From Antedon mediterranea (Eukaryota; Echinodermata; Crinoidea; Comatulida; Antedonidae), in contig NC_092676.1 of assembly GCF_964355755.1 (NCBI RefSeq), forward strand, positions 20,008,288 through 20,072,287: DNA of 64,000 bases, given 5' to 3'. The notes under the pieces were generated by a model. It did not search any database and had not been told where the DNA came from. It saw only the letters and a program-made list of their open reading frames with translations. Shown here in pieces: positions 48,076 to 60,700 of this stretch; the stretch's first letter is position 1; every line of letters starts with the position of its first letter. The position numbers and the translations under genes are program-made.

Positions 48076-48668
48076 GTAATGTTCTTTGCCTGTGTTTATA
48101 TACATGTTATCTGCGAGTCTGTCAAATCTAAACAAGATCTAAGATTATATACATCAATGCTTATTATTATTATCAAGAATTGAGAATGAATGCTTAAAGA
48201 CACCTGGTAACTATTTCATTGCACTATGTATGTTACAATCAAAATACTATATATTGGAAATATCTATTATTGATGCATGCTTTATAGTAGAAAATTTACA
48301 ATAAGAGTAGCTGGGATTGGAATAAATCAAAGACAATGGCAGCACTGGTCAATGTCTGGGGTCAACAAACATTTTTCTTCTCTTTAAAAAAAAAATTGTA
48401 TCAGTTGTGTCTATTTTTGTTTTGTTTTTTTATACAGTAGTTATTGAATCATGTACTGTAAATGATAACTTGTGTAATTAGTTTTATAGTAAGTAACGGC
48501 CTTGTGCAAAACACCAATCTGGTGATCCAAGTGTTGCATCCTTTTTTAAATAAAGTTGTTATAGTTACACTTGGATTGAAGTACATTTAGCACAAACAGG
48601 TTTTTAATTTTCAATACTACTACTTTCTCCATCCTTACGATAAACAGTACAGGTAAAGTCGATTGCTG

Positions 48669-48745
48669 TTATAAACACACTGTAGTTGGCGGTGCGAAGT
48701 AAAACATGGATATAAGAATTGCGTACACTATCAGCAGAACAGATC
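48669..48745 (-). CDS. cax1: Antiporter coding exon 19 (last membrane segment, stop)
   Basis: Completes G720 and encodes 721-744, SVLLIVYAILISMFYFAPPT and three further residues, then TAA at 48671-48669. The PPT tail after the last segment is typical of the type II group. Confidence 0.9.
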
Positions 48746-51700
48746 CTACAGAATAAAAAAATAGCTAAACATTATTATTGATGAAATCAGATAAACACTG
48801 CACTTCTAAATGCTCAAAATGAAAATTTAAAATGTTCACTAAGCGATGGGAAAGCTATATTGAAATAAATTATTCAATAGAATGAACGAGCGAGTGAGTG
48901 GTCGAGCGGTTAAGACAGTGGAACTGTAATTAAGTAGCCATAACATAGGCAAGGGTTTGAGGCTCACCCGCTCCATGGTTCTGGTGGTAGAACGAGTCTT
49001 CTCGGATAAGGACTATAAACCGTAGGTCCAGTGTACACATATAGCACATGTGCATTTTAAAGAACCTAGTACATCTTTCAAGATCATAACTGGCCCTCTC
49101 GGAGGTCACCCAGTATAAATAAATAAAAAAAAAAAACAACTTACCTTGGAAATAATCTGACTTGCCATCAATAAAAGTGTAATTCATGATAACTACACTT
49201 AATACCACGGACCATAGATGAATGTCATTAAAAACAAGTAAAAAACTCATGTCTTTCTGTAAAAGATAATATTAACACAATGAAAAGGTCAGTATTTCCC
49301 TAAAGCCTTGTTTACACTATTAAACTTTATGTGACAAAAGAATGTGATGTGCCCATATATAGACATGATGATGTCATATCACTACCAATTTGGGCACATC
49401 ACACTTTTTTCGTCAAACTAGTTTGATAGTGTAGACAGAGCTTAATACTATATCTTGCACACACCAATTTTTCATTGTTTTTACTCCTCTCAAAATTTAG
49501 AAATATCAGCATTTTGTGAAAATTTAAATTGTGTTTAAAATTATAAATACAGTACGGCATGAATTACACCACCATCTTTTTCTCTTTTAGTATAAACACA
49601 GACAAATTTAAGCCCTAACGTCCTCTAAATCTCTATTAAATGGTCACAGATGGTCAACTTTTACATATACGAGCAGCAGCAATAAGTGGTAAACGATGAG
49701 CAGAAAACAAAAATATAGAATCTATGTATCTATTTAAACCTCGACTAAGAAATACCGGAATGGTGTCCGGCGGGGGATAGTTTACCACCATTAGTTAGGG
49801 TCTAATGTAAAGCACCTAGAGGGGTCAGTGATCCACTAGGCGCTATATAAATATTGTTTATTATTATTACTATTATTATTTATTTCTTATGAGCATTTAC
49901 ACAAAACATAGAGCGGACATGCGGTTGAGCGAAAACCAGTTCAGGATAGATTCTAATTATACATGGGACAAGCACATGGGTTTTCCACTTATGGTTCGTC
50001 TGTGTAAATTGGTCTTTATGGTTAATGTTACTAGGTTTTAGAAGAATGTACTTACTATACTATTTGAAAGGACCAGAATGGGTATCTGAAGAAGACACAC
50101 TTGGACAGCAACTGAACTACCAATCTCAATGCTAGCATAAAAAAGAAAGAAGTTAATTAAAAATGATAATAAAGTACTAAAGCGTGGTTCTCACCTGACG
50201 CAACGCAAGGACGTATGTGCAGGGCAAGCGAGTTGTGCGTTTACCGTTCAATAGTGCTTACATTGCATGCAATGCGACCCAAAATCGTCCAATCAAATGA
50301 GAAATTGATTCCCACTAGAGACGCATGTAAAGATGCAAAGGCAAGGCAAGCGAGTGAACCAATGACAAGTCACACTACAAATCCGGGTTTAAAATTTATA
50401 TTTTCTACAGCAGTGAAGCAGAATGAGCGTAGTGAAATAAGGTCCTTTAGGAATAAGTGGAGTTATAATAACAATAATATGGATTTATATAGCACTTACC
50501 ACTCAAGAGTGCTCAAGGCGCATTATTCAATATATAATCTGGCTTAATAATACGCAATGTCTTTGGAAGGTCACCTTTCAAATGAATGATGTTGTGAAAG
50601 TTTATGTTTCATTTAAATAAACAATATAAATTTTAACCTGGAGCTACCCTTTTAGGATGAACAGCCCCCAATTTTCTGGGGAGGGTATTTACACGTGAAA
50701 TATATAATTGAATAAAATGATACAGTATATATTCTTACTGTACCTCATATTAATATTATTTTGACGAGCAAACTGAACACCGTTGAGTATTTCAGGTAAA
50801 CTTGGGGCAAGAGCGAGAATAGTTCCGCCCAGAAAAAGCTGAAAAAGATAACATTTGATTAATTAAAATAAGTAAAATATAAAATCTTTATTTAGTTTGG
50901 ACATTGTAGTGTAGCGGTAGTTTGGTTAACAACATGGTTGTCTTCCAATCCCAAATTCCAGGGTTCATTCTTAACTTAGTGCCAGGATTGTTACAACATT
51001 CCCTAAACTGAAAATATACTACACTATCAAACTTTATCTGACAAAAAAATGTGATGTTCCCATATATGGACATGATGATATCATATCACTACTATATTTG
51101 GGTATATCACTACCCTATTAGGGCACATCACAAGTTTGGTAGTATAGACCGAGCTTTAGTTTATCTATCCTGTAATTGCCAACTTACTACCTGTTGGAAA
51201 AAGAACATTAAATAAACAGACATATGCATTTTGAAAATAAGATTATTGTTGGTTTTAAAGTCATGCCTATCAAAACTTACCTCCGACAATCCTGTAGAGC
51301 GGAGTAGAGGGTCGATGTTATCAGCCACTAAGTCAGCACATAACGACATACAGGTGACAGCTATTAATAGTATTATACAACTTTTTAACCTACCCCATAA
51401 TACAATGGGCTTGTGGTGACCAGACCCTGCAAAAACAAAACAATATATGAAATAAAATCATGAAAATGTGAAAGGTAAGTGATGTGAAGATGTCCTACCC
51501 AATCTGACCGATGACCAAACTATGTCATGTTAATTCATTGTGTGCATGCAAGGGTATTAGGACGTTTTTCCTCGACACAGTTTTAATGGTTTCTAGGTCC
51601 ATGCGATGACTGACACACAAATTGACTTGACCTATTTAGGTCGCCTTATGTCGAAATGAATTTCTGCATAGTTCACTAATTTTAAATCCAGAGTTAATAT

Positions 51701-54700
51701 TGTTCTGGAAGCATTATATCAGTTAACTGACCAATGTGTTTAGTTTCAAATCTGATTCTGAAATGTCTTTTATTTTTCTCTAGTTTTTCATGCACAAAAC
51801 TAGAGAGTACTTTAACAACAAAATCAAATGACAATTTACTAACCCTTTGTCTCACCATGAGGCGATTCAAAAATGAAAGTGTGTGTTTTTAGCGTATAAA
51901 CCAATCCAATGAAGTAGGCTAAGGGTAACAAAACAGTGCAGGTATAGACAAGTGGCGTCAGTTTGTCATCTTTAAATGTATCACTGTGATTTGATCCATG
52001 CTAAACGAAGAAGAATAAAACAAAAACAATCTTACCAGAAGTTTGTTATTTGTTTTGATGTAACGCAGGAGGCAAAGGCCCCTGGTTTAGCACCAGCATT
52101 GGAGTCTCCAATGCTTGGTAGTTTCAGGACTGTTCATGCTCTGGGACTCCTTAAGGTCTGGGGCCCCTGATGCTCTGAGGCCCCTTAAGCTCTTAGACCC
52201 CTCATTACCTAGGGTCTCTGGGTTTAGCAGTGAGCGTTCATAGATGAAATCAGTAAAATTCAGGTCCTACATTTTCAATAATTTATTGAAAACCCTACAC
52301 ATCATTGAATACATTGTAGTGGAGAGACGATGCAGAGATTTTTTCTGACCTCTAATGGATTACAAATCTGGTGAACATACCACAGAGAAGAAACAATCAG
52401 AACATTGGATGTCATCACCATCATTATGTGTTGAATAGGAAATATTACATCGCTGTAAGACAGACAAAATATACACACATAAGTCAGTGCATTGGTAGAT
52501 ATAAAAACCAAATTGTGCTACCTGTTTTACTGAAAAATACTATGAACATTGGACAACATTTGTACATCCCATTCGCGACAGGGTTTTTCCGATAATACTG
52601 GTGGCTAGTTTTCATTGATTCAAAGGTAGGACCGCTTTAGCAATGGGCTTTAGGATCCAGTATAGTTAAAATCCCTGCCAAAATTGTGCGATAAATCGTG
52701 ACAAACTACTAATTTCACCACAACATTTCCGACACTTGTGCCCCATAAATGCTGCACCTCCCCATATTTTCCCACACTTTTGCTACCACGAAAATATACC
52801 CCGTAAATAGGCACCTTCCTGTATGAAAATATTTAAGAGCGACCCCCTGGGTACCAGGTTTATCAAAATTAAATAGATAGCTTACTTACAGAACAGTCAA
52901 TGACTGCAAATGTTTTTGTGAAGATAGTTGGAGTAAATGCCCCAGCTACTGAGATGAACAGGAGAGAAGATCCCACACCTGCTGAGTGCATGTTGAACCT
53001 CTGCTCACTGTGCATTACTCCACCTACAACCATTGATATTCCCTGAAAGAGAAGAAGAAGATCCCAATAATTTGTTTTCGTTTTCTTGTTAAAGACTTCA
53101 AAATTGTACTTTAATTCTGAACAAAATTTTATGAATATTGGAGGAATTCCATTCATAGTTTTAAGAACATAATTCATGACATTTGTAATAGTATAATTAA
53201 AACCATAATTATTGTACTTCCACAATCCAATCTGCATCAGCGTTGGTGCAAATTGATATTTTAAGATATTTTAGGTTTTTTTTGTGCAAGATGCTATTGT
53301 TAATTTCCTGGTAAATTTTTTTCTCTTTGTGTTTTGTATATGTGGATGTATTATCCGAAATAAAAGAAATGAACAAATGAATGAATACCAAATTCAGGAA
53401 AGGGTGGCAAGTACGACAATATGTTGATATAAAGTTTGCGATATACCCCTGATTTTTTCAACGTTTCGATTAATATTTTTCGATCGTCCTCGGGTATATA
53501 TACTTATATATATAAAAAAATATAAGTAGAGTAATATTTTTCATTTCATGGTTGCAGTTGGTCTATTGTATTCCAATTAACTAAGTATTGTGAACCTAAT
53601 TACTGGAGAAGATACTTACAGGAATCAACAACATAGTTGCTAGCAGTGTCCCTGTCAGAGCAGACCTCACCAAATCCACATAACATATGTCTACGTCATC
53701 GCTGGTCTGATGGGCTTTTAACAGTGTTGATATGTACAGGGTTATTTCAACTATTGAACCAAAAGTAGCATTTAAAACGGCTCCTACTGCATGGCTACTT
53801 TGAGCTGATATGCTGTGATAAAAAAAACACATGTATTTCAGTATAAGTAATGAAAAATCCATCTTGAAAATAAGCCCATTCAAAATAAAGTAGGAGATAA
53901 GGGTTTGTTATGATGACTCTGATAACCTCTATTTTATTTCAATAAGAATTCCACTGTAATATCCAGAGTAGATTTATGCTCACACGGCAGCTCATACTAT
54001 GATAGTCATTGTCAGTCAGTATGGATGCTGAAGCACTTAATATATGCATACTTATACTAAATAAATATATTGTTTGATAAAGTTATAACAGTAGTTATTT
54101 AAACCACTAAGTGTGATTTTAATGTGAAGGACCATTACCACCACCACATCAACAACCGATACCACTTCCATCATTCACCATCAAAACCATCACCACATAC
54201 AGCCAAGACCACTTATCACAACCACGCCAGTAGTGGACATCATCCCCATTAAAATATCATCCATAACAATTTACGATCAAACAAAACAACTACACATTTA
54301 CCATCACTAAAAACGGCAATTCCTACTACCACTAACCTTGTGATGGCCATCCCTATGAGGTATGACATTGGAAAGATACTAATCAAAGACAATATAAATT
54401 CCTGCAAATGATAAAATAAAAACATTCATTAAAATTATTATATCAATTATATTTTTACTTGAATGGAGTTATGTAACTGTTGTTGCATACTGTTATTAGT
54501 TGAGTTGTTTTTTATTTTATTTTTATTTATTTTTTATTTTTATTACATTAGGCAAATTGAAAGGATAACCATAAGCGAATTCATTCACTATCCTAAAGAT
54601 GGCAATCCTGTTAACAAGACAAACATATACACAAGATGCTCTACATAAACGAAGTCTTATTACAAGTCCTTGGGAGTGGAGTTGTAATTTGTCATTAGAA

Positions 54701-57700
54701 AAGATCCTGACATGACAGGACTTGAACCCAAGACCCTTGAATTGGTAGCCAAGCATCATAACCACCAAGCCACAACTCCACTCAAATTAAGCAACATGAG
54801 TCAGGTAGTTTCAAAGGATACTACTAATTTAAAAGACCACCTATTAAAAAGGATTGTGTAAAATGCAACAAGCATAGAGTTTATATTGTGTATTTTTTTT
54901 TCTCTGTGCATTCTTTTTTAAAATTCTGGATCTGACACAAGCATTTGCTTTTTTGGTGATTTGATTGATTGATTTTGATTTGATTGATTGATTTTGATTT
55001 GATTGATTGATTAATCTGTTTGCTAAGTTTAATGTAAAGAAACCTGCGTTGGTGAAACCCATTAAAACTGTTATCTATAAAATATTTCCTACCACCGACT
55101 AGGTTTCTATTCCAACAGATAGGTAATAGAAAGCAGATTAAAGATGTCTATTCTGAAAAGCAAATATAGAATAAATAGGTAGGACTTACCATGATTGGCG
55201 TAATATAATAATTGTGAGGATCAAAATAACCTAAAACAATGGCTGCCAATACTATTGGTAACATGTCTATTTAAAATAGTCAAATTAAGGATACATTTTG
55301 TAAACATTTAAACATTACACTCTAATGCATGGTTCTGAAAAAAAATGTGCCCTAAAGAATAGTTCATTAAAATGCACATGTGTATACACACTTTATGTCC
55401 TTTCTAAAGGATGATGCACTGAAATAAATTATCTTGGCCCGAACCCACACCTCTCACATGCTAGTCCGATAATCCCAATATCCTTTACGCCATACTGCTC
55501 TTTCTAGTCCCGGTTCTAAAACTCTGTCTACATTATCAAACTAGTTTGACACAAAAAGTGTGATGTGCCCAAATATGGTAGTGAAATGCTTAAATATGGT
55601 AGCGAAATGCTTAAATATGGTAGTGATATGAACTCATCATGTCCATATATGGGCACATCACATAAAGTTTGATAGTGTAGACAGAGCTTTAGAGAAATTC
55701 CCTTTCCCTCTTTATTCAAGAGGCTATTCATTTTAAAAGGATACTGACTATGACAATGTTGATACCATCAATTGTAAACTTATAGTAGTAAACATTTACA
55801 GCCTGGTATGAACACATAATAACCTCTCTTGGCTTGGAATGAGATCGCATCCACTAATATGAAAATGAACATTATTTAAACAAATTAGTATATACATTCT
55901 TACAAGTGGTGGAATAATAGCTGTTAATAATGAGAAAACAAAGATATTTGACCGATGGCTTTTAGGAACACGTGTCCCAGAGTGGACATTCAATCTCAAT
56001 ATGAACAGTAAATTTTAATTAAAATTGACCGTTTGTTGCCTCCACCCAATCTTAGCAATTTGAATGACTCTTATAATAAAAGATGTACAGTATTGCCCTC
56101 CCCCCACCACCACCACCACCACCATAAAAATGAAAATAAAGATAAATAAATCAAACTTTGAATTGGCCTGCCATTTTGAAGCGTTAAGTTACTTAAAAAG
56201 TTGCTTTAAAAATATTTATACAGTTTATATATCAATGAAACTGAAAAGGATTTTGTTTTTAAAAAAGACAAAATAAATATTTAAATTTAACAGAAACCCA
56301 TTGGCTTCCAAAAGTTCCCAATATTTTTCTTTAAATTTATCAGGTAAATAATTGTTTTTTAAAATCAGATTTATTTAAATTTGTTAATAATGAATGGACA
56401 GAATTTAGTACTTACATAATTTGATGACTTGATGCTTAGTTTATTCGGGGGTAGTAATAAAACATGCTTTAACATTATCACGTTCATCTGTTAAAGAAAT
56501 CATTAAGTGATGAATACATTTCAATATCTTTACTACATGATGGAAACATAGAGAAAACAGATTTTTAATTCCTCCATAATTAAAATATTTATAAATGTAT
56601 GATTCATTTATAAGAAGTTTTATTTCCCTTTCATGGAACAAATGAATAAGTTTCTATCAAATTGGTTACAAACAGTGAAAGTACTGCCTTTTTTCTGTAA
56701 TATAAGTCCTAGAAAATCAATTTATGGACTATTATAAGAGAGAGTTGTGCAGCTTTGATATTGCACACAATCATACACATGTATTAAAATGATTGGAATT
56801 GTACTGGGAGGGATTCAAACTACATTTAAAACCTGGGTGGACTGGGTATATTTGCTAGTATTGTATATCTTAGTGGAGCTGTAGCTTGGTGGTTAACATG
56901 CTTGCCTTCCATCCCAAGGTCCGGGGTTCAATCCTGACCTAGTGTCAGGGTTGGAATTTACAACTCTTTCAACTCCACTCTTGAGGCCTCAAATGAGACT
57001 TAGTTTATAAGCATGATACTGCTGTACATTATTATTAAATAGTTTATCCATCCTGTAATTAGAGAGTTACTCATTGTTGGATGTGTATGGAATTTTTTAA
57101 AAAGAAAGAAAAAAAAATCCAGGTTTTATAACAAACCAAGAATAAGAATAAAACACTTTATATTTGGTGGGGGTATGATGGTCAGAGAAGACCCCAGAGC
57201 CAAACATTTTTTGATATAGAATGAAAATATATGCTTGTTTGTAGGAACTACTGTATGTTTGGTAATAGAGTATAGGCCTATGATTAACTCAAATTATCGT
57301 TGGGAATAGTATTTGAGGGACTGGTGGTTTGGGACTATAGTAAGTGTGATTTAAAATTATTTATATTTTGTACATGTTAACACTATTGGTATCTATGAAT
57401 ATGTCACAATGTAAATATGCTTTATAACAAATACAGTTAAAATATGGAATCATAATGGCTTGCTTCACTTTTTTTCGGAGCTGATTTCATCGCAGTACAA
57501 ATACCAAATACTGTGTGATCAAAAAGATAAAAAGAGTGTTTAATCTTACTTTTGATACAGGTATGAATATTACAAAAAATCCAGAGACAAGAATAGTAAT
57601 TGTATGAACTAGTGACATAAGTGGTAGTCCAAACACAGCCCACACAAAGAACGATGGTTTCTGTAAATTAAAAAAAAAGTTAAATATATTTTATTTACAA

Positions 57701-60700
57701 CAAATACTACATATTGTAAAAAGAGTGTAAAATCTGAAACCAGATCATTTAAGTGAAAAACTTAATGATGGCTTTATCTATCAAACAAGTTCTTTTTTTT
57801 TATGGAGCATTACATTTTTTTTAAATATGTAAAATTATTCGCTTGAAAATGCACTTTTATGGAAATAATTGGCTCAAAACTAAGTTAAAATGATTTTTTT
57901 GATTGATACAATACATCTACCCCAGTATACAGTAACTCCTAAAGGAATATTTCTATCGATTTGATCAGATATACTGTATGTTTATGACGTCCTATGTACA
58001 TACATATAGTGCAAAGAACTTGGTACACTATTCGAAAAGAGTAGGGGATTGTGCTGTTCTGGTAAGCGCTGCACTGCTGGCTGCCGTGGGTCCATTGAAG
58101 GTCTAATTTAGGCTAGTTAAGCTTGAGGACCAGAATAAATACCTTTAGCTTAAGTTTTTCTTTAAAAGAAGGGAAACCTTTATGTAGAAATTATTGTAAA
58201 TAAGACTTATTTTTGTTCAGTGCTTTGGTCTCTGGGAAAAGTGCTATATAAATCACTATAGCAATAACAATAGAAATATATTGTTCTTACGCAATAAGAT
58301 GATTCTGTTGTATTTGACATTCCTCTGGTGATGGCAATTGGAATGTTCTCATCTTCAAGCACTTCACTTTCTACATTATCCTGTGATTCTAATCCTTGCA
58401 GCTCTTGCTCACATTTCTTATTTAGGTAAAAATGATTTAAATATGTTTAAGGAGAGTTAAGTCAGTGCCCATTTAGACTTAGGTAGTTATTTACCCGCTA
58501 AGATGACTTCAGAGATTAATTCTTGCTAACTTAGGTGGTACTACCTGTAATGTAGGTAATCAATTATGGATCCCGAGTGTGCCTGATGTTCTGTCTTCAC
58601 TATCAAACATTATGTGACAAAAAAATGTGATGTGCCCATATATGGATACAATGATGTCATATCACTACCATATTCGAGCCTATCGCTACCATATTTGGGC
58701 ACATCACACTTTTTTTTGTCAAACTAGTTTGATAGTGCAGCTTTAGTTTGCATTTGTTATTCAGTGGTTGTAATCTCATTTTTTATGACATGAGTTTTTA
58801 ATTATTAAACGATGCGTATATTGAGTAGTTTACAGTTTACCTTTTGAACAAATCTTCCAAACGGCCACAGCATATACCAAGCCAACTTCAAACAAAAATG
58901 TCCTAAAAAATAAAAAAAGATATTAAATAATAGTAATTTATCATAGTATTTTATACTATGTAATTTAAACATAATCAGTGATTCTATTGATTATTTATTA
59001 TCAAATTAATTATAAATAAAACAAAAGAGGGTTGGCTGTAGTGTTTAAATATGCCTCTCATTTGTTCCACTGGAATATTTTCTCTGCAGGATTTCAATAG
59101 AATACCTAAATCTCTGTATACGCTATCAAAATAGTTTGACAAAAAAAAGTTTGATGTGCCTAAATTTGGTAGTGATATGGCCAAATATGGCAGTGATATG
59201 ACATCATCATGTCCATATATGGGCACATCATTTTTTTGTCACATACCGTTTGATAGTGTAGACAGAGCTTCAGAAGTTTAACATTATGGAGAAAGCATAT
59301 ATAGTACATTTTTGTCAACCTATGTAATACTGTATGTGTGGATATAGACATGGAGAAACATAATAATAATCATTAAAGTTTACAATGTAATAAGTTAATA
59401 TTATAAAGGTAACAGACAATGCAAACACGTTTTTGACTTGATAAGATAATAAAAATGTTAAATGATATTTAACCGGTATAAACTAAATAGACACTGTCAA
59501 TTATTAAAGGTATACCATAATACTACTGTATAATTACCAGCATAAATTGATATTTTTTACTAAGGTATTATGTTTTGAATATTCAATCAATATTTTATGT
59601 ACCAGTATTTTATACACCTAAAGGGGGTTACAGTTCACTCACTAAAACTGTCTACACCATCAAACTGTGACAACAAATTATGATGTGCCCATATATGGAC
59701 ACGATGGTGTCATATCACTACCATATTTGGACACACTTTTTTTTAATAGTGTAGACAGAGCTTTAATAATAATAGATAGATAGATTTATATAGCGCAAAT
59801 AAACGATGTCTCTATGCGCTCGACAATAAAGAGAAAGAGTGGAAAACAAAAGGAAGAGAACAAAAAGACACACACGAAACTAGCACTATCACCGCTTACT
59901 GGGGATCAGTGTGTAAGTACCCCAGTTAGCATCGGTTAAGTATTGATCTTTTTAGGGATCTTCTATATTGACCTTACCGTAGTCTTTTCCAATGATAGTC
60001 AGAAACATGAGCATCGCAACTAGGGTATAGACCAACGATATCCACCAGCCAAACAATATAACATACAGTACGTTACCAAAACTCAGAGTACCTTAAAGAA
60101 AATCAAAGAAACATTTGAATACTTATATATAGTACAACTAAAGGTAATCTAACAACAGTTTTAGAAGAGCCCAGCCACACCTCATAGACACTTCTTGGAG
60201 CACACCCTTACCGACACTTCCTCAGAAGCACATCTACAGCCACACCTCACTTACAGCATCATTTATCCTCTGTTCCTGTGTTTATTCTGTATTTATAACG
60301 TATTATCCTGTACTTAGTATATTAAGCACAACTGAATAAACAAATGTGATATTTCAACCAAGCGAGTAGAGTCTTCAATACAGTCTAAAACCTCACATAT
60401 TATATTACAGTATAGATGAATGAATGTGTTTAAATTTTCTGTTGTAAAATAGTATATGACTATGTTTCATATATGCTTATATGCTTGTATGTTTTTAATC
60501 AAATAAATAAATGAAATGTCTTAGTCTAGCCAACAAATTTAATTTACAGTCATCATCTTCTACACATTTGGAATCTCTCCTTCTCTCCAAGTTTGATAGT
60601 GTGGACAGAGCTTAAGATCTTGATCTTTAACAATTTTGATTCAGTTTCATATTGTTATTTTATAACGATTTGTTACAAACTTACTAACAAATGGTTTTAT

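Noticed and set aside
55854-55999. Frame with VPKSHRSNIFVFSLLTAIIPPL on the minus strand, with a good GTAAGA donor
   Set aside because: Tempting as an antiporter membrane segment, but no acceptor keeps phase with exon 8. Exon 9 starting at 55853 joins exon 8 in phase 0 and continues the family block; the frame is chance hydrophobic sequence.
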